This document shows, one piece after another, positions 1-8,649 of a stretch of 64,000 nucleotides of DNA (positions are counted from its first letter, which is position 1; every line of letters starts with the position of its first letter). Made by a program: the position numbers and the translations under genes. Under the pieces are notes generated by a model that was not told the DNA's origin, made no database searches, and worked only from the letters and a program-made list of their open reading frames with translations. Source of the DNA: Defluviitaleaceae bacterium (GTDB lineage Bacteria; Bacillota; Clostridia; Lachnospirales; WQUN01); assembly GCA_009781755.1 (NCBI GenBank), contig WQVD01000004.1, forward strand, positions 55,635-119,634. The letters run 5' to 3'.

Positions 1-784
1 CGGTCGTGACGTTGGGCAAATGGTAAGTCAGCGCTTGTATCAACCCCTCTGCAGCGCTGGCGGTGCGGTGGTTTTGCAAAATAATAATATGATTATATTG
101 CAACGCAGGCTCGCCGCGCTGCCCGCGCGCCGTTATCGTCCGTGTGAAAAGTGACCACCGCGTAATTTCATACCCCAACACCGCCCCGCGCGGCACAAAC
201 AAATCCGCAATACGGTGGAAATCCCGCAGCATTCCCCCTGAGTTGTACCGCAGATCCAAAATAATATTCTCGTACTGCGCCAAGATTTCGACTTGATCCA
301 GCACAAAATCCCGCGACCAGCGCGATATATTGGGCACCCACAAATACACCGTCGTATCCGTTAGCGGCTCAATTGTGGCCTGCCGGCCGCGCGCTTGTTC
401 CTGCACCCGCACCGCCACATACGATTGCGGCGTGTACAAATAAGTGAACCGATCCGCATTAATTTCCCGTATCGCTTCGGTGAAAACAGAAATCATGACC
501 CGGTCAAAATCTCGGTGGAAGCTCCTTCGGTTCTCTTCTAATATATGTTGCGCGTACAGCGCATCCAAATCCTCCGTAAAAATATAATTCCCCGCAATCA
601 GCATACGAAAAACCCAATAATCATAATGAAACCAAGCCATGCCCCCATACCCCAACAACAGCACAAAGAAACCGATTTGAAAAAAACGGTAGCGCCGTTT
701 CATTTTGCGCTCGGGGGTGCGTTCGCTTCTCAACGCCCGTTTATGACTTCTGCGCATCCACCAATTGCTCAATTTCTCTCGCAT
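1..784 (-). CDS. S41 family (C-terminal-processing) peptidase, 3' end beyond the window
   Basis: Reading the minus strand from an ATG at 784 gives an open frame that runs off the left edge, about 261 residues. The N-terminus is basic and is followed by one membrane segment (about residues 34-53), so the protein is probably anchored with its protease domain outside. The domain holds the S41 signature IILDLRYNSGG and, near the edge, NHRTASAAEGL, which carries the serine nucleophile expected in tail-specific proteases; the catalytic lysine lies beyond the window. A GGGAAG ribosome site precedes the start. It is divergent from smpB. Family confidence is high; the substrate is unknown. Confidence 0.85.
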   Translation of the reverse strand, partial: MREKLSNWWMRRSHKRALRSERTPERKMKRRYRFFQIGFFVLLLGYGGMAWFHYDYWVFRMLIAGNYIFTEDLDALYAQHILEENRRSFHRDFDRVMISVFTEAIREINADRFTYLYTPQSYVAVRVQEQARGRQATIEPLTDTTVYLWVPNISRWSRDFVLDQVEILAQYENIILDLRYNSGGMLRDFHRIADLFVPRGAVLGYEITRWSLFTRTITARGQRGEPALQYNHIIILQNHRTASAAEGLIQALTYHLPNVTT

Positions 785-819
785 ATGACAACCCGCTTCC
801 CTACCTGCTCGTATGTATG

Positions 820-825
820 TATAAT
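820..825 (+). promoter_or_regulatory. Possible -10 box of smpB
   Basis: A perfect TATAAT lies 46 nt before the smpB start in the 87-nt gap between divergent genes. No good -35 box is seen 17 nt upstream, so the assignment is tentative. Confidence 0.4.
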
Positions 826-871
826 CCTTGCCACGGCACAGAGTATCCTATCCCAAAGGAAGTGTAAATAA

Positions 872-1312
872 TTGATCGCACAAAATCGCAAAGCCTACCA
901 TGATTATTTCATAGACGAAACCTTCCAAGCGGGCATATCGCTTGTAGGCACCGAGGTCAAATCCCTCCGTGCTGGCCGTTGTAATCTCAAAGAATCCTTC
1001 ATCCGTATCGAAAACGGCTCCGCTTTCATCGAGGGCATGCATATCAGCCCTTACTCACACGGCAACATCTTCAACGCTGACCCCACCCGACGCAGAAGGT
1101 TGCTCCTCAATCGTCATGAAATCAACCGCCTACACGCCGCCGTAACCCGCGAGGGTTACACCATCGTACCGCTCAAAGTGTACCTGCACAAACAATACGT
1201 AAAAATCGACATCGCCATCGCCAAAGGCAAGAAGTTATACGACAAACGCGACGCCGACGCGAAAAAGACGCAAGAACGCGATGTGCGCAGGGTGCTGGCC
1301 AGCCGGGATTGA
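872..1312 (+). CDS. smpB: SsrA-binding protein SmpB
   Basis: SmpB binds tmRNA and brings it to stalled ribosomes for trans-translation. The 146-residue product has the normal family length, the oligonucleotide-binding fold motifs GTEVKSLR near residue 27 and the basic tail [15 protein letters not shown] that enters the decoding centre. The start is TTG at 872, chosen because AAAGGAAGTG sits 8 nt upstream and the protein N-terminus ([10 protein letters not shown]) matches the family. No tmRNA gene was recognised next to it. Confidence 0.97.
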   Translation: MIAQNRKAYHDYFIDETFQAGISLVGTEVKSLRAGRCNLKESFIRIENGSAFIEGMHISPYSHGNIFNADPTRRRRLLLNRHEINRLHAAVTREGYTIVPLKVYLHKQYVKIDIAIAKGKKLYDKRDADAKKTQERDVRRVLASRD

Positions 1313-1350
1313 TGGCGCGGCCGCAACTAAGTGCGCGGCCATGACCAAAG

Positions 1351-1442
1351 TCAAGACCTCGGGGGACGCTGCCCCCGAACCCCCGCAAGGGGCACTCGCG
1401 CCCCTTGACCTCTGATTTGGGCGTCGCCCCCGCTCAATCATG
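1351..1442 (+). repeat. GC-rich REP-like element, family A copy 1
   Basis: Contains the core AAGACCTCGGGGGACGCTGC followed by CCCCGAACCCCCGCAAGGGG and a CCCCTTGACC end. About 40 nt are identical to the copy inside dnaE (7555-7624). Related copies lie at 1531-1588 (inverted), 15525-15628 and 51214-51322. It fills the gap after smpB. Confidence 0.8.
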
Positions 1443-1456
1443 GCCAGAATAAAATC

Positions 1457-1483
1457 CAACTGGTCGCAAATTGCGACCAGTTG
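1457..1483. repeat. Palindrome, family B (TCGCAA-N-TTGCGA core), copy 1
   Basis: Perfect 13+1+13 nt palindrome CAACTGGTCGCAA / A / TTGCGACCAGTTG. It sits between two inverted family A elements downstream of smpB. Similar palindromes occur at 9634-9723, 29126-29162, 46261-46287 and 52984-53006. Confidence 0.85.
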
Positions 1484-1530
1484 AAAATTTGCACCAGCCA
1501 ATAATCAAAGCCTCGCGAAGCACAGCGCGG

Positions 1531-1588
1531 GGTCAAGGGGGAACGGTTCCCCCTTGCGGGTCTGGGCAGCGCCCAGGGTTTAATCTTT
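1531..1588 (-). repeat. GC-rich REP-like element, family A copy 2 (inverted)
   Basis: On the minus strand it reads AAAAGATTAAA, then CTGGGCGCTGCCCAG, CCCGCAAGGGGG and CCCCCTTGACCC, the same order of blocks as the other family A copies. Together with copy 1 it brackets the palindrome at 1457-1483. Confidence 0.7.
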
Positions 1589-1633
1589 TACCCCCCACCC
1601 ACCAACACACTACATATCAGGAGGCAGCAATCC

Positions 1634-2836
1634 ATGCAAAAATTCCTAAAATCTCGCATGATGGTATCGATGATCCCCTACTTCATCTTGGCCTTGGCCA
1701 TCATTGTCACTTGGCACTTGGTCGGCTCGTGGGGTAGCTTTGCCGCCGCGTTTGGTCGATTTTGGGGCACGATTACGCCGTTTATGTATGGCTTGCTGGT
1801 GGCTTATATATTAAACATGCCCACTAGCTTCTTCCAACGGTTATTGCAAAAAACCAACATCCCATTCATCGCCAAGCGCAGCCGGGGCTTTGCGGTGCTG
1901 ATTGTGATGTTGTTGTCACTGGGTGTGATTGCGCTGGCGTTGAATTTTATCATTCCGGCGATTTGGCGTAGCTTGGTCTTGTTTGTGAATCAATTTGAAA
2001 ATTATCAGCAAGGATTTTTGGAATTTATAGCGCGGGTCAATGAATGGGATTTGCCTGATTTCATGGACGGTTTTTATATCGACCCGGACGAATGGATGGC
2101 GGAACTCACGGGTCTGTTCGCGCGGTTCTTTGCAGACTTTGACGGCGAAAATATGGCGTGGCTGCTCAATTTTGTGGGTTCGGTTTTCGGCTCAGTTTTC
2201 TCGACCATGTTCCAAGGAATTTTAACTTTTGTATCGTGCATCTTTTTATTGATGCAGCGCGACCGTATCATCGCGTTCGCATGCCGCATCACCCAGGCCG
2301 TCACCGCCGAAAACACGTATGCCTTCATTATGAAATATTCCCGCAAGCTCAATTTTAACTTCCGCATGTACATCTATACACAAACGATCGACGGCCTGAT
2401 TTTGGGTACGATTATGACGATTATCTTGGCGATTGCAGGGTCGCCATTCTTCTTAATTTTGGGGTTGGTCTTGGGCATTTTGAATTATGTACCGTATTTC
2501 GGCTCCATTGTAGGCACGGCCATTGCGCTGGTGGTGGTGGCATTTACGCAGGGGCTGGGTATTGCGCTGGTCTTGCTGCCAATTATGTTCTTTGTACAGC
2601 AATTGGACGGCAATTTCATTCAACCTAAGCTGATGGGCGGGTCGTTCTCGCTGAGTCCGCTGTTAATTATCGTTAGTGTTACGATTGGCGGCGCTTATGC
2701 GGGTATTTTGGGCATGCTGATGGCCATCCCCATTGTGGCAGTCATCAAAGATATGCTGGACAGCTTCATGGAATACCGCGAGGAAAAAAAAGAAGCGGCC
2801 AAAAACGCACCCCCGCCGCCAGATGATTATTATTAG
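1634..2836 (+). CDS. AI-2E family transporter (DUF20/PerM-like)
   Basis: A 400-residue membrane protein with about eight hydrophobic segments: one at 11-30, paired segments around 45-110, and a cluster in the C-terminal half. The C-terminal part has the family motif region LGLVLGILNYVPYFGS and QLDGNFIQPKLMG. Members export small molecules or act in ion/pH homeostasis; substrate specificity cannot be read from sequence. It ends in a charged tail with PPPP. The start ATG follows CAGGAGGCAG. It is probably co-transcribed with the next gene, 16 nt downstream. Confidence 0.9.
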   Translation: MQKFLKSRMMVSMIPYFILALAIIVTWHLVGSWGSFAAAFGRFWGTITPFMYGLLVAYILNMPTSFFQRLLQKTNIPFIAKRSRGFAVLIVMLLSLGVIALALNFIIPAIWRSLVLFVNQFENYQQGFLEFIARVNEWDLPDFMDGFYIDPDEWMAELTGLFARFFADFDGENMAWLLNFVGSVFGSVFSTMFQGILTFVSCIFLLMQRDRIIAFACRITQAVTAENTYAFIMKYSRKLNFNFRMYIYTQTIDGLILGTIMTIILAIAGSPFFLILGLVLGILNYVPYFGSIVGTAIALVVVAFTQGLGIALVLLPIMFFVQQLDGNFIQPKLMGGSFSLSPLLIIVSVTIGGAYAGILGMLMAIPIVAVIKDMLDSFMEYREEKKEAAKNAPPPPDDYY

Positions 2837-2852
2837 AGAGGAAATATAAATC

Positions 2853-3575
2853 ATGCACACACAACCACAAAGAAGAGGCAACGGAATGGGCGTTGTAATT
2901 TTAATGCTTATACTTTTTTGGCCCATCGGTTTGATTCTTTTGTTTGTTAAGTTGACCTCGGATAAAAGAACGGTGTTAAACGTCAATTGCCATCGGCCAT
3001 TATCGCGGTTTTCATTTTTTATATTGTTTTTGATTGCCTGTTTTATCGTCATTCAGTTAATGGGTATCATTGATGATTGGATTGGGCATTGGAACCACTT
3101 CGCCCGATATGACTTGCGGGCATCGGAATTAGCGATTACTTTTAACTTCACGCTGTATCCGCTGGTGGGTATTTTGACGGTGTTGTTTGTCATACTTAGA
3201 CTCGTGGTTGTTAAAATGAAAAGAGACGCGCTGCGGTTAAAGCGGTATATCCCGCTGATTGCCAACGACAATATGCGCAATGTGAATGAAATTTCAAACG
3301 CGTTGCGGTTGTCTCCTAGAACGGTCACCCAAGATTTGCGCAAGCTGTGTGGTATGGGCGTATTCCCCAATTTGTTCTTTAATCCGACCATTGGCTTGCT
3401 GCATGACAGGGTGGCGCACCCGCAGCATAGGCCTCCCATGCATCATCCCGCGCCGCCACCCCTACACCACCCCGTTCAACCCCAGCTTCCGCCTGTACCG
3501 CAGCATTGCCCCAATTGCGGCGCAAGGACAAACCCGCAAACGCGAAATTGTGAATATTGCGGCTCTATGTATTAA
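2853..3575 (+). CDS. Membrane protein with HTH-like segment and C-terminal zinc ribbon
   Basis: Unrecognised 240-residue protein. Three hydrophobic segments (about 10-30, 49-67, 95-118) are followed by a cytosolic part with a winged-helix-like stretch (NVNEISNALRLSPRTVTQDL, about 147-166), a His/Pro-rich linker (190-218) and a C-terminal zinc ribbon with two CxxC pairs (CPNCG...CEYCG). Similar layouts occur in Firmicutes membrane proteins of unknown role. Start ATG with GAGAGGAAA upstream. A bidirectional terminator follows. Function unknown. Confidence 0.75.
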   Translation: MHTQPQRRGNGMGVVILMLILFWPIGLILLFVKLTSDKRTVLNVNCHRPLSRFSFFILFLIACFIVIQLMGIIDDWIGHWNHFARYDLRASELAITFNFTLYPLVGILTVLFVILRLVVVKMKRDALRLKRYIPLIANDNMRNVNEISNALRLSPRTVTQDLRKLCGMGVFPNLFFNPTIGLLHDRVAHPQHRPPMHHPAPPPLHHPVQPQLPPVPQHCPNCGARTNPQTRNCEYCGSMY

Positions 3576-3590
3576 AAATCAACGTACAAA

Positions 3591-3647
3591 AAAACGTCCC
3601 ATCGAATTGCACCGCTAGGCGGATTATTCGATGGGACGTTTTTTTAT
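3591..3647. terminator. Bidirectional rho-independent terminator
   Basis: Stem AAAACGTCCCATCGAA / TTCGATGGGACGTTTT with A-run on the left and T-run on the right, placed between convergent genes ending at 3575 and 3661. Confidence 0.9.
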
Positions 3648-3660
3648 TGTGCTGACAGCT

Positions 3661-4398
3661 TTATGACAGGTTGTGGTAGCGGTGTAGGATGGTCATTAAT
3701 TGCTCGCGGGTGGCGGTGTTGCGTGGGTTGGTGCCGTCGGTTAGGCCGTTTTTGATGCCCCATTCCCATGCCTCGCGGGCGAAGTTGCTTACGCCTTGCG
3801 GTGCGTTGGGGTCGGTGGGGGTGGGGTCCGGTGGGGTGATGGGTGCGGGCGGTGCGGTAAGCCGCGCGATGATTTCGTCGAAGGGGAATTGTGCGCCGGG
3901 GCAATTGGGGCGGGTGCGGGGGGTGATTTCATGGTGGCCGACAATGTTTTGCCGCGTGATGGGGATATCTGTGCCGAATAGCCGACGTACTTCCTCGCGG
4001 ATGTGGCCGATGAGCCACACGGTAGCATCTAATTGCTGCGGCGCCAATGCACCTTTCGTCTCCGCAAAGCGGCCTTCATGCTCGATGGAAATCGTGTACA
4101 AGTTGGCGTTGATGTTGCGCGTGCGCACCACCGGCAGGGTGGCGTGCCCATTCCACAAATTGCTGGATGTGGCTGCCGCCGTACCGTTGGCCCACGCCAT
4201 GTCCGCAATTTCCACCATTTGCGTAATGCGGCCATCCCGCGCTACAACAAAGTGCGCCGACACCCCTGAAGCAGGATTGGCCAGCCAATTGACCGCACCG
4301 GCAAATGCCCCCTCTGTAATATGACAAACAATCATATCGGGCACATGCCCGCGACGGCCTTGATTAAAGTTGGGGCTCATACGTCTTTCAATGTTCAT
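3661..4398 (-). CDS. N-acetylmuramoyl-L-alanine amidase (Amidase_2 type)
   Basis: 245 residues. Residues about 20-165 form an Amidase_2/PGRP-like domain that cleaves the bond between muramic acid and the stem peptide; the expected zinc ligands are H26 (VCHITEG), H145 or H146 (IVGHHEI) and C156 (RPNCPG), with E106 in SIEHEGR nearby. A Pro-rich linker (about 170-195) leads to an SLH-like or lysin-type repeat (FAREAWEWGIKNGLTDG). No signal peptide is visible, as in phage- or autolysis-type amidases released by holins or lysis. Strong AAGGAGGACG site before the ATG. Confidence 0.92.
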   Translation of the reverse strand: MNIERRMSPNFNQGRRGHVPDMIVCHITEGAFAGAVNWLANPASGVSAHFVVARDGRITQMVEIADMAWANGTAAATSSNLWNGHATLPVVRTRNINANLYTISIEHEGRFAETKGALAPQQLDATVWLIGHIREEVRRLFGTDIPITRQNIVGHHEITPRTRPNCPGAQFPFDEIIARLTAPPAPITPPDPTPTDPNAPQGVSNFAREAWEWGIKNGLTDGTNPRNTATREQLMTILHRYHNLS

Positions 4399-4794
4399 TT
4401 CGCGTCCTCCTTGCGATGTTTTTTACATTCTATTCGCAGGCGGTTGCAAAGTTCTAAGAAAATGGCCGAGAGGGGAGAGCGGCGGAGCCGCGTGGGGAGC
4501 GGGCGTATGAAAATGCGCGCTGTGCGGTTTATTGGGCGTTTGCGATGCGTGCGAATTTAGAACTCGACGTTCGGCAATCATTTTGACTCCCTGCCTGCGC
4601 AACAAAAAATCCCCACATTGCAAAATGCAGGGATTCAAAAAGTTGACTAACGTGAGTTCTTAATGAGCGCGGGTCGCAACCGCGCAAAATCCGTACAACA
4701 CAAGCCAATTCGAAGAATTTGCGGGCAAATTACATTAACCCGCGCACATGCGGCCGTGTAGTCATGCGGCTTTGCCGCGCCCGGCGGCGCTACG
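4399..4794. other. Gene-free region between dnaE end and amidase promoter
   Basis: No credible coding frame. It holds the dnaE terminator (4603-4635) and, left of that, the promoter side of the amidase gene. A CAAAGTTCTAAGAAAATGGC stretch near 4448 resembles one near 29822 on the minus strand; the meaning is unknown. Confidence 0.5.
4603..4635 (-). terminator. Rho-independent terminator of dnaE
   Basis: On the minus strand AATCCC, inner TGCATTTTGCA, GGGGATT and then TTTTTT. It lies about 160 nt after the dnaE stop. Confidence 0.75.
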
Positions 4795-7700
4795 CTAGCC
4801 TACGATTTTAACAGCTGCGTCGCCTAGCAAGTCTTTCAAGCGTTGGGCGAGTTGGGGGTCGGGGCGGATATGAAAGGATTTATTAGCGGCGAATTTTTGG
4901 CCGCTTTTTTCGTTGTAGATCATTACGGGGGTGTTGCCGGGGTAGGCGGATAGGATGTCGGTGACATCGCGCAGGGGAATGTCGCGGTCGGCGGCTAGTT
5001 TGAGCCAGAGGGTGCGGGTGGGTTGCGGTGGGGCATCAGCGGCGGCGGGTCGGGGGGGATTTTGGCGGGGTACGGGGGGGGTGTCGTCGTCATCCATGTA
5101 GGCGTTTTGGGCGATTTCATCGTATAGGACGATTTCGTTGGCGATGATTTTGGCGTCTTCTTCTTCGCGGACGCTGGCACGTCCTGCTACGATGATGACT
5201 TGGTCGGTTTGTATGCGGAAGCCTTGTTTTTCGTAGAGTTGGGCAAAAACGATTACCTCGACCGCGCCATACATGTCCTCTACGGTTAGGAAGGCCATGG
5301 GCTTGTTGTCGCGCTTGGTGTATTTGACGGATTTGGCGGTGACTAGGCCGCCGTATTTTACGTCTGCGCCGTCTTTGATGGCATCTGCGGTGTCGTTGTC
5401 GGCGGCGAAGGATAGGCTGTTGTTTTTAGTAAAGCGGCGCAGGACATTTTCGTAATCGGACAGGGGGTGGCCACTTACGTAGATGCCCAGCATTTCTTTT
5501 TCGTCGGCCAGCATTTGGCGTTTGGGGATGTCGTTTAAGTAGGGGAGTTCGTCTTTGTGGTAAGTGGGGCCGGTTTTGGGCGTGGATTGGGCGGAGTCGT
5601 CCATTAGGTCGAAGAGGGAGAGTTGGCCTTCAATGGTGGATTTTTTGGCATGGGCGATGCCGCTTACGATGCCGGGGAAAACGACCATATACTGCACGCG
5701 CTTGCCGCCCAGCGAGTCGAACGCGCCTGCTTTTATGAGCGATTCCAGGCAGCGCTTGTTGATGGCATCTGCGGCGGTTTGCAAGCGGTTGATAAAGTCT
5801 GTGATGCCGCGGTAAGGGCCGCCGATTTCGCGTTCCTTGACAATGGCTTCGACCGCACCGCGCCCTACATTGCGGATAGCGGCCAAACCAAAGCGAATCG
5901 CTTTACCCGATACGCTGAATGCGCTGTAACCTTCATTGATGTCGGGCGGCAGCAGGGCGATGCCCATTTTTTTGCATTCGTGGATGTAGGCGGCGACCTT
6001 GGCGGTGTTGTCCATGATGCTGGTCATGGTGGCGGCCATAAACTCGACGGGATGGTAATGTTTGAGCCATGCTGTTTGGTAAGAAAGCAACGCGTATCCC
6101 GCCGCGTGCGGTTTGTTGAACGCATACGCAGCGAAGTCTGCCATATCGTCAAAAATCTTGTTGGCAGCGGCTTCAGGGATGCCGTTGGCGACGCAGCCGG
6201 GCACACCGGCTTCGGGCGAGCCATGGACAAATACGTGCCGCTCACTTTCCATGACGCTGGCGATTTTTTTGGACATTGCGCGGCGCATCAAGTCCGACCG
6301 CCCCATGGAGAAACCCGCCAAATCGCGCACAATTTGCATGACCTGCTCTTGGTATACGATACAACCGTAGGTGGTGTTAAGGATGGGTTCAAGTGCGCGA
6401 TGCAAATATGAGATTTTTTTGGGGTTCTTTTTGCCCTTGATGAATTTGGGAATCGAGTCCATCGGCCCCGGGCGGTACAGCGAAATACCCGCGATAACGT
6501 CCTCGAGGTCTTTGGGTTGCAAATCCTTCATGAAGGACTTCATGCCCGATGATTCCAATTGAAAAACGCCGTCGGTGTTGGCGCGGCTGATGAGTGCGTA
6601 TACGTTGGGGTCTTCATAGGTCCAGTTGTTTACGTCCACGGTGATGCCCTTGGAACGCGCCACTTCCTCGGCGGCGCGGCGGATGACGGTAAGCGTGCGT
6701 AAGCCCAAGAAGTCCATCTTGAGTAAACCTAATTCCTCGACCGTACCCATAGGGAATTGCGTGGTGACTACATTGTCGTTGACGTTGAGCGGTACATATT
6801 CGCTTACGGGGCGGTTGCAAATTACGACCCCGGCGGGGTGCGTGCCCGCGTGGCGCGGCAGGCCTTCCAGCTTCAATGCCATGTCCATGAGGGTTTGCGT
6901 GTCTTCTTCCTCTTCGTAGGCCTGCTTGAGTTCGGGGCTGATTTCCAATGCTTTTTTCAGGTTGATGCCCAACTCCATGGGAATCATCTTGGCGATGCGG
7001 TCCACGTCGTTATAATTCATGGCCAGCGCACGCCCCACGTCACGCGTGACCGCCCGCGCCGCCATGGTGCCAAATGTAATGATTTGAGACACATTCTCCA
7101 CGCCATATTTGTCCACGACGTAGTCAATGACCTCCTGCCGCCGTTCATAGCAGAAGTCAATGTCAAAGTCGGGCATGGATACGCGTTCGGGGTTGAGGAA
7201 TCGCTCAAACAGCAGGTTGTACGGGATGGGGTCAACGTCGGTAATGCGCAACACATACGCAACAATGCTGCCCGCACCGGAGCCGCGCCCGGGGCCCACC
7301 ATGATGCCGTTCTTGCGCGCGTAGTCGATAAAATCCCATACGATAAGGAAATAATCCGTAAAACCCATGCCGCCGATGACGGAAAGTTCGTATTGCAGAC
7401 GGTCATGGTGGTTAGGGGCGGTATCGCCGTAACGCGAAACTAAGCCGTCCTCGCATAACTTGGTTAAGTAGGCGAAAGCGAGGGCTTTGTCGGCTTCAAC
7501 AACGCCGCCATTTACATCATCGGCCGTACTGTCATCCGTCAAGCCGTTGCATGGGGGGTCAAGGGGGAAAGCCCCCCCTTGCGGGGGTTCGGGGGCAGCG
7601 TCCCCCGAGGTCTTGATCTTTTCTTTTTCTTCGCCGTCTTCGCCGCCGCCGCCCCAAGCCGCCGCAAACGCCTCCGGCACAGTAAACGTCGGCAACTTGT

Positions 7701-8541
7701 AATTGTTAAATTCAAATTCCACATGGCAGCGATCGGCAATTTTCTGCGTGTTCTCCAACGCCTCGGGCACGTCATCGAACAACTCAAACATTTCATCGGG
7801 CGACTTTAAATAGAATTGGTCGGTGTTGAACTGCATGCGGTCTTCGTCGAGGATGGTCTTGCCGGTTTGGATGCATAAGAGGATTTCTTGCGCCTTGGCA
7901 TCTTCGGCGTTTATGTAGTGGACGTCGTTGGTGGCTACCAACGGGATGTTTAACTCGCGTGACATGCGCTTGAGGTCGCGGTTGACTTGCTGCTGTTCGG
8001 GCGCGTTATATCCGCCCAATTCCAGGAAGAAATTGTCTTGACCGAACACTTCATTGTACGCACGCGCCATGAGACAAGCGCGTTCGTAGCCTTCGGTCAG
8101 CAGGATGCGCGGCACCACACCCGACAGGCAGGCCGACAGCGCGATAAGTCCTTCGTTGTACTTTTTTAATAACTCAAAGTCCACGCGCGGGCGATAATAA
8201 AAGCCCTCGGTAAAACCCAGTGACACGAGCTTGATGAGGTTTTGATAGCCAACTTGATTTTCGGCCAGCAAGACGAGGTGCATGTAGTTGCCTTGGTCGG
8301 TTTTGACCTTCTCGAAGCGGGTGGTGGGGGCTACGTACATTTCACAGCCGATGATGGGGTTAATGCCTTCGGCCTTGGCGGCTTTGTAAAAATCCACCAC
8401 GCCGTACATGACACCGTGGTCGGTGATGGCGAGCGAATCCATGCCCAATTCCTTGGTGCGCTTGACCAAATCGCGGATTTTGGCGGAGCCATCCAGCAAG
8501 GAGTACTCGGTGTGGACGTGTAGGTGGGCGAAGGGGCGCAT
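4795..8541 (-). CDS. dnaE: DNA polymerase III subunit alpha (DnaE)
   Basis: Replicative-type C-family polymerase of 1248 residues. Order: PHP domain (FAHLHVHTEYSLLDG, TDHGVMYG), palm with the catalytic triad motif MPDFDIDF, fingers/thumb, helix-hairpin-helix region, OB fold and C-terminal domain. It lacks the exonuclease insertion of PolC, so it is the DnaE type. Between PHP and palm there is an unusual Gly/Glu/Pro-rich insertion (about residues 300-355) that includes a translated REP-like element. I prefer the ATG at 8541 over TTG at 8544 because GGAGG is then 8 nt away. Confidence 0.97.
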   Translation of the reverse strand: MRPFAHLHVHTEYSLLDGSAKIRDLVKRTKELGMDSLAITDHGVMYGVVDFYKAAKAEGINPIIGCEMYVAPTTRFEKVKTDQGNYMHLVLLAENQVGYQNLIKLVSLGFTEGFYYRPRVDFELLKKYNEGLIALSACLSGVVPRILLTEGYERACLMARAYNEVFGQDNFFLELGGYNAPEQQQVNRDLKRMSRELNIPLVATNDVHYINAEDAKAQEILLCIQTGKTILDEDRMQFNTDQFYLKSPDEMFELFDDVPEALENTQKIADRCHVEFEFNNYKLPTFTVPEAFAAAWGGGGEDGEEKEKIKTSGDAAPEPPQGGAFPLDPPCNGLTDDSTADDVNGGVVEADKALAFAYLTKLCEDGLVSRYGDTAPNHHDRLQYELSVIGGMGFTDYFLIVWDFIDYARKNGIMVGPGRGSGAGSIVAYVLRITDVDPIPYNLLFERFLNPERVSMPDFDIDFCYERRQEVIDYVVDKYGVENVSQIITFGTMAARAVTRDVGRALAMNYNDVDRIAKMIPMELGINLKKALEISPELKQAYEEEEDTQTLMDMALKLEGLPRHAGTHPAGVVICNRPVSEYVPLNVNDNVVTTQFPMGTVEELGLLKMDFLGLRTLTVIRRAAEEVARSKGITVDVNNWTYEDPNVYALISRANTDGVFQLESSGMKSFMKDLQPKDLEDVIAGISLYRPGPMDSIPKFIKGKKNPKKISYLHRALEPILNTTYGCIVYQEQVMQIVRDLAGFSMGRSDLMRRAMSKKIASVMESERHVFVHGSPEAGVPGCVANGIPEAAANKIFDDMADFAAYAFNKPHAAGYALLSYQTAWLKHYHPVEFMAATMTSIMDNTAKVAAYIHECKKMGIALLPPDINEGYSAFSVSGKAIRFGLAAIRNVGRGAVEAIVKEREIGGPYRGITDFINRLQTAADAINKRCLESLIKAGAFDSLGGKRVQYMVVFPGIVSGIAHAKKSTIEGQLSLFDLMDDSAQSTPKTGPTYHKDELPYLNDIPKRQMLADEKEMLGIYVSGHPLSDYENVLRRFTKNNSLSFAADNDTADAIKDGADVKYGGLVTAKSVKYTKRDNKPMAFLTVEDMYGAVEVIVFAQLYEKQGFRIQTDQVIIVAGRASVREEEDAKIIANEIVLYDEIAQNAYMDDDDTPPVPRQNPPRPAAADAPPQPTRTLWLKLAADRDIPLRDVTDILSAYPGNTPVMIYNEKSGQKFAANKSFHIRPDPQLAQRLKDLLGDAAVKIVG
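7555..7624 (-). repeat. Family A REP-like element inside dnaE, in frame
   Basis: On the minus strand it reads GATCAAGACCTCGGGGGACG... and matches about 40 nt of the intergenic copy at 1351-1442 exactly. It is translated as KTSGDAAPEPPQGGAFPLD without breaking the polymerase frame, between the PHP and palm domains. Confidence 0.85.
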
Positions 8542-8542
8542 C

Positions 8543-8649
8543 AATTATTCCTCCGATTCGATATTAGACAAGGATTGACGTGGATTTTTGTTTCGTGGCA
8601 AGGAAGTGCCGACGACGCGTGCCAAGAAGGCACGCTAGGAGGAATAATT
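8543..8649. repeat. Perfect 12-nt inverted repeat bracketing the dnaE-lgt gap
   Basis: AATTATTCCTCC at 8543-8554 and GGAGGAATAATT at 8638-8649. The left arm is the dnaE ribosome site; the right arm overlaps the lgt stop. Between them is a CGTGCC-AAGAA-GGCACG hairpin (8618-8634). It could pair at RNA level and hide the dnaE ribosome site. Confidence 0.6.

Noticed and set aside
1313..1633. tmRNA gene next to smpB
   Set aside because: No tRNA-like ends, no tag frame; the region is repeat elements.
5623..6411. Long plus-strand open frame inside dnaE
   Set aside because: Antisense shadow of a strongly conserved polymerase gene; no recognisable product.
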